From an uncultured Sphingomonas sp. (lineage in GTDB: Bacteria > Pseudomonadota > Alphaproteobacteria > Sphingomonadales > Sphingomonadaceae): a stretch of DNA of 43,915 bases. The stretch is taken from positions 1 through 43,915 of the forward strand of contig CAMLSA010000016.1 of the NCBI GenBank assembly GCA_946482655.1. Direction: 5' to 3'. Below the pieces are notes generated by a model, which did no database searches, was not told where the DNA came from, and saw nothing but the letters and a program-made list of their open reading frames with translations. A program made the translations under genes and the position numbers. Position 1 is the stretch's first letter, and every line of letters begins with the position of its first letter. This document shows positions 7,598 through 15,428 of the stretch, one piece after another.

Positions 7598-7640
7598 CAC
7601 CTACCCTTAGCGGCCGACGGCCGTCGGACATCAGACGGCG
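7588..7640. terminator. Bidirectional terminator-like inverted repeats between convergent genes
   Basis: CGCCGTCTGA (7588-7597) and TCAGACGGCG (7631-7640) form a perfect 10-bp inverted repeat whose arms are the last codons and stop codons of the two convergent genes. Inside lies a 14-bp perfect palindrome CCGACGGCCGTCGG (7614-7627). The arrangement would work from either side. Confidence 0.45.
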
Positions 7641-9229
7641 ATACTGAGCGCCAAGGCCTCGGAAACCTTGATGCCGTCGACCGCGGCGGAGAGGATGCCG
7701 CCGGCATAGCCGGCGCCTTCGCCCGCCGGATAGAGCCCAGCGACGTTCAGGCTCTGGAAATCCTTGCCGCGGGTGATGCGGACCGGGGAGGAGGTGCGGG
7801 TCTCCACTCCGGTCATCACCGCGTCGGGATCGTCATAGCGCGGGATTTGGCGGCCGAAGGCCGGGAGCGCCTGGCGGAGCGCCTCGGTCGCGAAATCGGG
7901 CAGGCAGGCGGCGAGATCGGTGAGATGGACGCCGGGCTTGTAGGAAGGCAGGACCTCGCCGAGCGCGGTCGACGGGCGAGCGGCGAGGAAGTCGCCGACG
8001 CGTTGACCGGGCGCCTCATAGTTCGATCCGCCGGCGACGAAGGCGCGCTCCTCCCAATGCCGTTGAAAGGCGATGCCTGCGAGCGGATGGCCCGGATAGT
8101 CGCGTGCCGGATCGATGCCCACGACGAGGCCCGAATTGGCGTTGAACTCCTGCCGCGAATATTGGCTCATGCCGTTGGTAACGAGCCGGCCCGGCTCCGA
8201 AGCCGCCGCCACGACCCGGCCGCCGGGACACATGCAGAAGCTGTAAACGCTGCGGCCGTTCGCGCAATGGTGTGACAGGCTGTACGCGGCGGCGCCGAGA
8301 TCGGGGTGGCCGGCACAGGGCCCGAAGCGGGCGCGATCGATCCAGCTTTGCGGATGCTCGATGCGCACGCCGATCGAAAACGGCTTGGCCTCGATATGGA
8401 CGCCTCGATCATGAAGCATGTGGAAGGTGTCGCGGGCGCTGTGACCGACGGCGAGGACAACGTGACTTGCCTCCAGGAATTCGCCCGTATGAAGATGGAG
8501 GCCGCGCACATGCCCCTTTTCGATCAGGATGTCGTCGACGCGATGCTCGAAGCGATATTCGCCGCCCAGCGACTGGATCGTCTCACGCATGCTCTCGACC
8601 ATCGTCACCAGGCGGAAGGTGCCGATATGCGGATGAGCCTCGGTGAGGATCTCGGGCGGGGCGCCCGCCTTGACGAATTCGCTCAACACCTTCCGCCCGA
8701 GAAAGCGAGGATCCTTGATCTGACTGTAGAGCTTGCCGTCGGAGAATGTACCGGCGCCGCCCTCTCCGAACTGGACGTTGGATTCGGGATGGAGCACGCC
8801 GCGGCGCCACAGCCCCCAGGTATCCTTGGTTCGCTCGCGCACCACCTTGCCGCGATCGAGGATGATCGGGCGGAAGCCCATCTGGGCTAGGATCAGCCCC
8901 GCGAACAGGCCGCAGGGGCCGGCGCCGATCACGACGGGACGGGGGCTATTGGTAGGGGCGTGGGTGACGAACCGGTATTCGGTGTCTGGAGTGGGTTTCA
9001 GATGGGGATTGCCGGCGAAGCGGGCGAGAACGTCGGCTTCGTCCTTCAACGCGACGTCGACCGAATAGACCAGCAGGATCGCCGACTTGCGCCGCGCGTC
9101 GTTGGCGCGGCGGGCGATCGTGAAACCAATGAGATCGCCGGACGCGATTCCCAGCCGCTCGACAATCGCCGAGCGCAGTGCTTCGGCCGGATGATCGAGC
9201 GGCAGCTTGAGTTCGGACAGGCGGAGCAT
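7631..9229 (-). CDS. COG2509-type FAD-dependent dehydrogenase
   Basis: A 532-residue NAD(P)/FAD-dependent oxidoreductase of the uncharacterised COG2509 group. The N-terminal ~90 residues (MLRLSELKLPLDHPAEAL ... VYSVDVALKDE) form the small domain typical of this group. The FAD site VIGAGPCGLFAGL follows at about residue 98, then GGAGTFSDGKL near 155 and a C-terminal GEGAGYAGGILSAAVDGIKVS FAD-binding end. The substrate is unknown for the family. The start ATG at 9229 fits the family N-terminus. It is a monocistronic minus-strand gene. Confidence 0.88.
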   Translation of the reverse strand: MLRLSELKLPLDHPAEALRSAIVERLGIASGDLIGFTIARRANDARRKSAILLVYSVDVALKDEADVLARFAGNPHLKPTPDTEYRFVTHAPTNSPRPVVIGAGPCGLFAGLILAQMGFRPIILDRGKVVRERTKDTWGLWRRGVLHPESNVQFGEGGAGTFSDGKLYSQIKDPRFLGRKVLSEFVKAGAPPEILTEAHPHIGTFRLVTMVESMRETIQSLGGEYRFEHRVDDILIEKGHVRGLHLHTGEFLEASHVVLAVGHSARDTFHMLHDRGVHIEAKPFSIGVRIEHPQSWIDRARFGPCAGHPDLGAAAYSLSHHCANGRSVYSFCMCPGGRVVAAASEPGRLVTNGMSQYSRQEFNANSGLVVGIDPARDYPGHPLAGIAFQRHWEERAFVAGGSNYEAPGQRVGDFLAARPSTALGEVLPSYKPGVHLTDLAACLPDFATEALRQALPAFGRQIPRYDDPDAVMTGVETRTSSPVRITRGKDFQSLNVAGLYPAGEGAGYAGGILSAAVDGIKVSEALALSIAV

Positions 9230-9300
9230 GGCGCGGCATTAGGCGGCCATGGTCCGCACCGCAATGGCGAGGAAAAAGCGTTACAAGCCGGTATGCCAGC

Positions 9301-11058
9301 ATGATAGGCCATGTCGTCATGGGCAAGGGGAGCAGGCTGATCGCACTTCTATGCTGGACCGCGCTGGTGACGGCGGCGGATAGCCCGGCCGCTGCCTCGT
9401 CGAACGATATCTGCAGGGGAGCAGCGATCGCCGAGTTGCCGGTCGTCATGGAGGGCAGGCGGCCGCTGGTCAAGGCCACCGTCAACGGGGCGAAATCGGC
9501 GTTCCTGGTCGATAGCGGGGCGATCTTCAGCATGATCTCGCCGGCCTCGGCCGGGCGCCTTGGGCTGGCGTTGCGACCCGTACCCAGGAGCTTCAGCATG
9601 GCCGGCATCGGTGGCACGGTCGACGCGCAGGTCGCGACGGTGAGGCGCTTCGAAGTGGCGGGCCGAACACTGTTCGATGTCGATTTCTTCGTCGGCGGCA
9701 GCGAGGTGGGCGCGACGGGCCTGCTGGGCCAGAATGTCCTGGGCATCGCCGACGCCGAATATGACCTGGCCGGCGGCATGGTCCGGCTCCTCCGGGCTGG
9801 GGCCTGCGCCGACCGGGCGCTGCGTGATGGAGTTTGGCACCCATTCCCGGGGATGGATATCGAACCGTTGACCCCCCGCCAGCGGCACATCTCGGGAATT
9901 GCGTCGCTCAACGGCATCGCGCTCCGGGCCGTGTTCGATACCGGCGCTCCGACGACCTTGCTGTCACTCGCCGCGGCCCGTCGTGCAGGCATCCGACCGG
10001 GGGATAGCGCTATGCTTCCCGGCGGGGCCGCGAACGGGCTTGGCGGGTCCATAGCGCAGAGCTGGGTTGCTCCGGGCGTCCATTACCGTATCGGCAATAC
10101 CGAAATACGCGGGGATGTGTTGCGTATCGCCGACATCGGCGAGGCGCCGTTCGATCTGCTTATCGGCGCGGATTTTTTCCTCGCGCACAGGGTTTATGTC
10201 GCGAATAGCCGGCGTAAGCTGTACTTCACGCCTGTTGCTGAAGCGCGGAACGTACAAGCGCAGCCGGCCCTCGCTGATGCCGAGGCCTATAGCCGGCGCG
10301 GCGCCGCGCTGGCGGCCAGACGCGAACTGGCGAACGCGATCGCCGACTTCAGCCGCGCGATCGAAATGGCGCCCAACGAGCCGCGCTATCGCCTGCAACG
10401 GGCCACGGCGCGTCTAGAACACAAGGAGGATCTGCTCGCGAAGGCCGATCTGGACCAGGCCATAGAGATGAAGCCCGACTTCGTGGCGGCACGCCTCTCG
10501 CGGGCGGTACTGCGCGTCGCGGAAAAGAACTTCGCCCTTGCCCGCACAGATCTGGACGCGGGATCCGGCGCCGCAAGCCGCGAAGACGACCGTAGATTCG
10601 CATTCGCCGCGCTTTATGCGGGGATGGAGGATTGGCGCCGGTCGCTGGAAGAGTTCGACCTCTGGATAGCGACGCATCCCGGTGACCATCGTCAGGCGCC
10701 TGCGCTGAACGCGCGCTGCTGGGCGCGCGCTATGCTCAACGAAGCGCTGCGGCAGGCGCTTGACGACTGCAATGCGGCCCTGCGCCTGCGGCCGGATGAA
10801 CCCGCCTTTCTCGACAGCCGGGCGACAGTCCTGCTCCGCATGGGCCAGTTGGTCCAGGCGATCGTCGACTATGACGCCGCGCTGGCCCAACAGCCCGGCC
10901 TTGCCTGGTCGCGCTACGGTCGCGGTCTGGCCAAGCTTCGGAAGGGCCTCGCCGCCGCAGGACGGGAGGATCTCACAGCCGCTGTCGCGATCGATCCCTC
11001 GCTTCCCGAAAAGGCGGAAAAACATGGGGTCATTTTGTCCGCCGGCGATCCGCGCTAG
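9301..11058 (+). CDS. Exported double retropepsin-like protease with C-terminal TPR repeats
   Basis: A protein of 585 residues. A hydrophobic N-terminus (LIALLCWTALVTAADSPAAA) is a likely signal peptide. Two aspartyl-protease-like units follow: the first with active-site-type FLVDSGAIFSMIS near residue 67, the second with AVFDTGAPTTLLS near 213 and LLIGADFF near 288. Together they give a bilobal arrangement on one chain. From about 325 to 580 run tetratricopeptide repeats (AYSRRGAALAARRELANAI, ADLDQAIEMKPD, DDCNAALRLRPDEPAFLDSRA). A periplasmic protease or scaffold is likely; the substrate is unknown. ATG at 9319 (residue 7) is an alternative start that gives a neater signal peptide; neither has a strong ribosome site. 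Confidence 0.8.
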   Translation: MIGHVVMGKGSRLIALLCWTALVTAADSPAAASSNDICRGAAIAELPVVMEGRRPLVKATVNGAKSAFLVDSGAIFSMISPASAGRLGLALRPVPRSFSMAGIGGTVDAQVATVRRFEVAGRTLFDVDFFVGGSEVGATGLLGQNVLGIADAEYDLAGGMVRLLRAGACADRALRDGVWHPFPGMDIEPLTPRQRHISGIASLNGIALRAVFDTGAPTTLLSLAAARRAGIRPGDSAMLPGGAANGLGGSIAQSWVAPGVHYRIGNTEIRGDVLRIADIGEAPFDLLIGADFFLAHRVYVANSRRKLYFTPVAEARNVQAQPALADAEAYSRRGAALAARRELANAIADFSRAIEMAPNEPRYRLQRATARLEHKEDLLAKADLDQAIEMKPDFVAARLSRAVLRVAEKNFALARTDLDAGSGAASREDDRRFAFAALYAGMEDWRRSLEEFDLWIATHPGDHRQAPALNARCWARAMLNEALRQALDDCNAALRLRPDEPAFLDSRATVLLRMGQLVQAIVDYDAALAQQPGLAWSRYGRGLAKLRKGLAAAGREDLTAAVAIDPSLPEKAEKHGVILSAGDPR

Positions 11059-11072
11059 TGGCGCGGCCGCGA

Positions 11073-11183
11073 TCAGAGGACGTCATGAAACATATAGTAG
11101 AGCAGCGCCACCCAGGCCATCAGTCCGCCCACTCCCACCATCCATCCGAGGTGGCGCTGGAACAGATCAAGCCAGCTACGCAT
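11073..11183 (-). CDS. 36-residue membrane microprotein coupled to the L,D-transpeptidase gene
   Basis: A short reading frame MRSWLDLFQRHLGWMVGVG... ending MFHDVL. The hydrophobic core of about 20 residues (GWMVGVGGLMAWVALLYYMF) is one membrane helix behind an amphipathic start. Its ATG at 11183 lies inside the last codons of the L,D-transpeptidase gene (GATGCGTAG), an 8-nt overlap typical of translational coupling. I do not recognise a family. The fit of start, helix and overlap argues against chance. A role at the cell envelope alongside the transpeptidase is only a guess. Confidence 0.55.
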   Translation of the reverse strand: MRSWLDLFQRHLGWMVGVGGLMAWVALLYYMFHDVL

Positions 11184-11802
11184 CGCTGCCGCGCCCCGCA
11201 TAAATCAGCCGCCCCCGCCCGAGGCGCGACAAGACCAGGGCGATATCCTGCTCTCCAAAAGCGAGGCAGCCGTCGCTACGGCCGAGCTTGCCCTGCCTTA
11301 CGAGCATGTCGGGATTGGCGTACCAAGCCGAGTGAATGACGATCGCGCGCACCTCGGCATGGGCGTTGGTCGGATCGAGTCCCGTCAAGCGGCGCGACGG
11401 CCCGTGTATGCCATGATAAGTCTCGCCGGTGAGATAGGCGCCTTCGGACGTCGCGCCCGAGCCGATCACATCGGAAAAACTTTGCAGCATGCCGCTATGC
11501 TCGGGATCGGAGCCGCTGCCATGCGCCACCAGCAGGCTGGTGGTGGTGCCCTTCAGGATATCGATCAGGAAGAAGCGCGGTTCGGAGGAGGGGAGGCTGA
11601 AATCGGCGATGGCGATGACGTCGCGCGACCATATCATGGCATGGTGGCGGAACAGGGCTTCGAGCGCGCGATTGACGAGGCTCGCATGGACCATCGGGGC
11701 TGCGGTGCCAAGCCCCGGCGGCCGGGCGGCCGCTGCCGTCAGACCGACCGCAGCCACGGCGCCTCCGAGAGCCTCGCGCCGCGAGAACAAGGCGGGCGCC
11801 AT
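11176..11802 (-). CDS. Exported murein L,D-transpeptidase catalytic-domain protein (YkuD_2-like)
   Basis: A 208-residue protein with an N-terminal SRREALGGAVAAVGLTAAAA, which resembles a twin-arginine signal followed by a hydrophobic run. The catalytic part carries HSAWYA (near residue 158) and GKLGRSDGC (near 175), the His and Cys motif of the YkuD_2 branch of L,D-transpeptidases that remodel peptidoglycan cross-links. An earlier in-frame ATG at 11835 would overlap the CHAD gene and push the signal inward. ATG at 11802, 7 nt after the CHAD stop, is preferred. The gene is in one minus-strand operon with the CYTH-CHAD gene upstream and the 36-residue membrane ORF downstream. Confidence 0.82.
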   Translation of the reverse strand: MAPALFSRREALGGAVAAVGLTAAAARPPGLGTAAPMVHASLVNRALEALFRHHAMIWSRDVIAIADFSLPSSEPRFFLIDILKGTTTSLLVAHGSGSDPEHSGMLQSFSDVIGSGATSEGAYLTGETYHGIHGPSRRLTGLDPTNAHAEVRAIVIHSAWYANPDMLVRQGKLGRSDGCLAFGEQDIALVLSRLGRGRLIYAGRGSDA

Positions 11803-11809
11803 AGATCGT

Positions 11810-13285
11810 TCAGGCGCGCCAGAAACGTTTCGCATCGATCAGCGCTTCGAAACATTCCTGCGCCTCGTCGAGCAACCGAGCCCGTTCCTTGCGGCCGAGT
11901 TTGGGCGTGTCGATCCGCAGGCCGAGGCGGGAGAGTAATTCGGGCGCGGCGGCGGCATCGTTGAGCCGGTCCAACCTGTCCTGCAATGCTTCGACCGAGC
12001 CGAGCAACGCGTCGAGCCTGCGGCGCGGCTTGCGGCCGGGATGGAGGGAAACGAAGAATTCGGCAGCGTAGCGGAGCTTCTTGGCATCCTTGCGGACTTG
12101 GTGGCGATGCTCATCGTCGCTTCGGGCAAGATTCGCTCCTTCGCGTCGGATGCGCTTGAACAGGCGGTCGAGCCGCTCTGCGGCGAATGGCACGATGTTA
12201 CAGCCGCTCGGGCCTGAATCGGCCCATTGGAGCCGCCGCCATCGCCCCACCGCCAGCCACTCGACAAGCTCTATCGGCAGCAGGCGGACGCGGCGGCCGG
12301 CGAGCAGCTTCACGAAAGTCTCGAAATGGTTCTTGCGGACGGCGGTAAGTGACGCCCGTGCCTCTCCTTCCACGGCCGGCAGCAGTACATCTATGTCGCG
12401 GATATTGCCAAGTTCGCGGGCAAGCCAGCGCAGTTCGCCGGCGAGCTCGGCCGCGCGGTCGTCCCCGGCAAATAGTGGCCTGAACAACGAAAAGGCCGAG
12501 CGCAGCCGGCGCAGCGCGACCCGTGCCTGATGGACGGGTTCCGCGGCGCCACTCTGCAGCAGCAGGGATTCGTTCAGTCGATAGTGCCGAATGCAGGAAC
12601 CGGCGATCTCGGAAAAGGCCGCGGCGGCGCTCGCTTCCCGATCGATCCGGATCGGTTCGGCCTCGGCGGCTCTGGCAATCTTGTTTTCGACAAGGGCATA
12701 GCCGCGGTCCGATTTGGATCGGACGCCCAGGCGCAGTGGCACCTCCTCGTTCAGCGCCCGGGCGAGATCGAACAGGGCCCGCGGCGATCCCTGTTTGAGT
12801 TCCAGCTCGATTTCGGACAGCGGCATGCTGCGGGCACCGGCACGGACCTCGCCCATGTCGATCGCATATTCGATCAGCCCCCCCTCTGGTCGCTCGATCG
12901 TTCCGGAGCGGCGCTCGACATCGGTGATGAAAATGGGCGCGATTTTCGCAAGCGTCGCTTCGTTCATCCTTTCGCCCAGCGGGCCGGCCCGTGCATCCAG
13001 CAATGGCTGGTCGCCCTTGACGGGGCGCTCCCATTCGCCCCGAACGAACAGGCCGGCGGCCAGGCTCGAGCCTGCCTTTACGGTTTGCAGCCGGCGGCGG
13101 CCCTCCTTTCGGATACGGAGCGCGTAGCCCGCCTGGTCGAGTTGAAGATCGGGGGTGTCGAAATAGGTGGCGACGAGATGCTTGGCTTCGCCGCCGCTAC
13201 TTCCGAGCAATGACGAAGCGACGAGGCGATTTCCGTCGGCGGGATCATATTCGAGCTTCAATTCGACTTCGACTGGATCGCTCAT
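11810..13285 (-). CDS. CYTH and CHAD domain protein (YgiF-like, polyphosphate-related)
   Basis: A 491-residue two-domain protein. The N-terminal CYTH triphosphate-tunnel domain (about residues 1-200) begins with the ExExK signature at E6, E8 and K10 (VEVELKLE) and has conserved YFDTPD and LRIRKEG strands. The C-terminal CHAD domain (about 215-490) is helical and rich in Arg/His (VHQARVALRRLRSAFSLFR, HQVRKDAKKLRYAAEFF), which binds polyphosphate. Related CYTH-CHAD proteins hydrolyse inorganic triphosphate. The long open frame continues upstream to 13882, but ATG at 13285 with GGGGA in front matches the CYTH start. The L,D-transpeptidase gene follows after 7 nt. Confidence 0.9.
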   Translation of the reverse strand: MSDPVEVELKLEYDPADGNRLVASSLLGSSGGEAKHLVATYFDTPDLQLDQAGYALRIRKEGRRRLQTVKAGSSLAAGLFVRGEWERPVKGDQPLLDARAGPLGERMNEATLAKIAPIFITDVERRSGTIERPEGGLIEYAIDMGEVRAGARSMPLSEIELELKQGSPRALFDLARALNEEVPLRLGVRSKSDRGYALVENKIARAAEAEPIRIDREASAAAAFSEIAGSCIRHYRLNESLLLQSGAAEPVHQARVALRRLRSAFSLFRPLFAGDDRAAELAGELRWLARELGNIRDIDVLLPAVEGEARASLTAVRKNHFETFVKLLAGRRVRLLPIELVEWLAVGRWRRLQWADSGPSGCNIVPFAAERLDRLFKRIRREGANLARSDDEHRHQVRKDAKKLRYAAEFFVSLHPGRKPRRRLDALLGSVEALQDRLDRLNDAAAAPELLSRLGLRIDTPKLGRKERARLLDEAQECFEALIDAKRFWRA

Positions 13286-13453
13286 GCTTTCCCCGCCCGG
13301 CCTTCTCGGCTGCTTGACATAGTCCGGCTCGGGGGGCGAGTCATGTTCCGCGGCCGCGCCGGCGTCGACCAACTCATAATCGAGCGCGGCGTGCTGAACA
13401 ATTGACCGCAAGTTATGGGAGGCATCCGTCCGAGGCCGTGCCATGATCGCGGC

Positions 13454-14152
13454 ATGACGAAGATCGACAGCCATGACTGGAGCACCGCCGCGGCGGACCT
13501 TGATGCGCGCGGCTGGACGATCCTGCCGCGCCTGCTGACCGCCGCCGAATGCGCAGCCACGGTCACGCTCTACGATGCGGGTGCGGGCTTTCGCAGCCAT
13601 GTGACAATGGAGCGCCACGGCTATGGGCGTGGCGAATATCGTTATTTCGCCTATCCGCTCCCGCCGCTGGTCGCGGGACTGAGGGACGGACTCTATCCGA
13701 GGCTCGCGCCGATTGCCAATAGCTGGCATGAGCGGATGGGCTTGGATGTTCGTTTCCCGACCGGCCATCGGGAGTTCCTCGATCGCTGTCACCGGGCGGG
13801 ACAGCAACGGCCGACGCCGCTGATCCTGCGCTATGGCGCGGGCGACTATAATTGCCTCCACCAGGATCTCTATGGCGCGCACGTTTTCCCGCTGCAGACG
13901 GCGATACTCCTGTCGGCTCCGGGGGAGGATTTCAGCGGCGGCGAGTTCGTCCTGACCGAGCAGCGGCCGCGTATGCAGTCGCGTGCCGAGGTGGTGTCGC
14001 TGTCACGGGGCGACGCAGTGATCTTCGCGGCGGCGCATCGGCCGCAGCGCCGTCTGCGCGGCGACTATCGAGTGACGATGCGCCACGGCGTCTCGACGGT
14101 GCGCACGGGGCATAGGCATACGCTCGGCATCATCTTCCACGACGCGCTCTGA
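13454..14152 (+). CDS. 2-oxoglutarate/Fe(II) oxygenase family protein
   Basis: A 232-residue protein of the double-stranded beta-helix oxygenase fold. The iron-binding HxD is seen in NCLHQDLYG (residues about 135-143). The distal basic motif is RGDYRVTMRHGVS near 205, supplying a candidate third His and the Arg for 2-oxoglutarate. The segment FSGGEFVLTEQRPR is typical of prolyl-hydroxylase-like members (COG3826 group). The substrate is unknown. ATG at 13454 is chosen over the upstream start at 13415 because the domain begins immediately after it. Divergent from the CYTH-CHAD gene, with TTGACA at 13314 as a possible -35 element in the gap; the 3' end abuts the convergent PilZ gene. Confidence 0.82.
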   Translation: MTKIDSHDWSTAAADLDARGWTILPRLLTAAECAATVTLYDAGAGFRSHVTMERHGYGRGEYRYFAYPLPPLVAGLRDGLYPRLAPIANSWHERMGLDVRFPTGHREFLDRCHRAGQQRPTPLILRYGAGDYNCLHQDLYGAHVFPLQTAILLSAPGEDFSGGEFVLTEQRPRMQSRAEVVSLSRGDAVIFAAAHRPQRRLRGDYRVTMRHGVSTVRTGHRHTLGIIFHDAL

Positions 14153-14155
14153 TTG

Positions 14156-14509
14156 TCAGGCAAAGGCGGGTGCATCGGTGCAAGATTCCAGCCCGCGGCG
14201 CCCTTCCGACAGCAGGGGTCTCAGCTTGGCGGGGGGCACGGCATTGTCGAAGGCCAGACCGAAACGGCTGCCGCGCACCCACGCTGTCCGGGACAGGATC
14301 TCGCACCCGTGGCAGACCAGCCAGACGATCTCTCCATGCTCGGGAGGCTCGGCGGCATGGCCGAGGGCGCCGTTGGCGGAGAGATCCAGAAGGTGGATGC
14401 GCATGGGCCGCCCGCTGGCGAGCACGGATGCCTGCAGCAGGACTCTTGTACGCTCCCCCTGACGGGCATTCGGTCGGCCCCGGAATCCCAAAGCTGAAGC
14501 AAGAGACAT
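14156..14509 (-). CDS. PilZ domain protein
   Basis: A 117-residue single-domain protein. The PilZ fold is suggested by an N-terminal RxxxR-like stretch (NARQGERTRVLLQ) and the [D/N]xSxxG motif in LLDLSANGAL, followed by a strand pair ending FGLAFDN. PilZ domains bind cyclic di-GMP and regulate motility, polysaccharide or adhesion. The first arginine motif is not a perfect RxxxR, so binding is plausible but unproven. It is followed upstream on the same strand, after 177 bp, by a second PilZ gene. Confidence 0.75.
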   Translation of the reverse strand: MSLASALGFRGRPNARQGERTRVLLQASVLASGRPMRIHLLDLSANGALGHAAEPPEHGEIVWLVCHGCEILSRTAWVRGSRFGLAFDNAVPPAKLRPLLSEGRRGLESCTDAPAFA

Positions 14510-14686
14510 GGTACGCTACCTTTACAGCCGCGACCGGAACGGACCGGTAGCGGATGATCGTAAAGTACGCGCCGAGCAATAGCATCCGGTTATGGGAATT
14601 GGTGAACATCGCGCTAAGCCCGATTTAATGTGGTGCGTGTCTAAGACTTTCGTGGAAGGCGCTGCCTGTCGTACCCATTCACCGGA

Positions 14687-15205
14687 TCAGGTGAGATAAT
14701 CGAGTAGCCAAGTGATGCAGAGGAAGCTGATGGCGGTCAGCGCCAGCAGGACTTCGATGCTGCGCCATGACCAGAAGCGGGGCTGTCGCGTCACGAGCTG
14801 CGGTTGCGGGGCACGCGTTTTGGCGGTCGCATCTTGGCTGATCAGCGCCGCCAGTTTCGGACATTCGGCGGCGAGCCGTTCGCTGCTTGCCGCCGCGAGA
14901 CGGAGTTCGTCGAGACTGAGGGGCCGCGTAAACCGGCAGCCGGCGCGATTGCCCGAGATCCAGCGGACCTGCGCCTCGCGCCAGCCGACCAGCGGGATTT
15001 CGAGCAGGATATTGGCGCCGGGGACGATCTGGCCGGCATCCGATGCCATCAGGCCCTCCTGCGAGATATCGGTCAGCGTCACGCCGGTTATGGCCTCGCC
15101 ATCGGGAGCCGGACCGTCGAGCGTCAGCTGCAGCCGCGAATGTTGCTGGATGGCTAGCCGTTGATTCTGCCGACGGTCGAAAGATATCGAGGAAATATGG
15201 TTCAT
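14687..15205 (-). CDS. Membrane-anchored PilZ domain protein
   Basis: A 172-residue protein with a PilZ domain over about residues 10-110 (DRRQNQRLAIQQ as the arginine motif, LTDISQEGLMAS as the [D/N]xSxxG motif, CRFTRPLS at the end). A linker follows, and a single C-terminal transmembrane helix (IEVLLALTAISFLCITWLL). The tail anchor would place the c-di-GMP sensor on the inner membrane. ATG at 15205 is preferred over an upstream in-frame start at 15262 because the PilZ arginine motif follows directly. The 177-bp space to the next PilZ gene shows no feature I can name. Confidence 0.75.
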   Translation of the reverse strand: MNHISSISFDRRQNQRLAIQQHSRLQLTLDGPAPDGEAITGVTLTDISQEGLMASDAGQIVPGANILLEIPLVGWREAQVRWISGNRAGCRFTRPLSLDELRLAAASSERLAAECPKLAALISQDATAKTRAPQPQLVTRQPRFWSWRSIEVLLALTAISFLCITWLLDYLT

Positions 15206-15428
15206 CACTGCGCCGATCACATACCGGCTGACCGATCCCCCCGAACCGCGACAGCCCGCCAAGCATAGCGGACGACCGGATCGGATGAAGACGGGGGTTT
15301 CACGCTAGGTAGATCTACGGAGACAAAATGATCCTCCTAAAAGCGATTGTTCGCCTGAAGTTTGATCGACGCGGTCGTGACGTCGAAAGCTATTGGCACG
15401 AAGTCAAGGCTCCGGCATTCCCTTCGCC

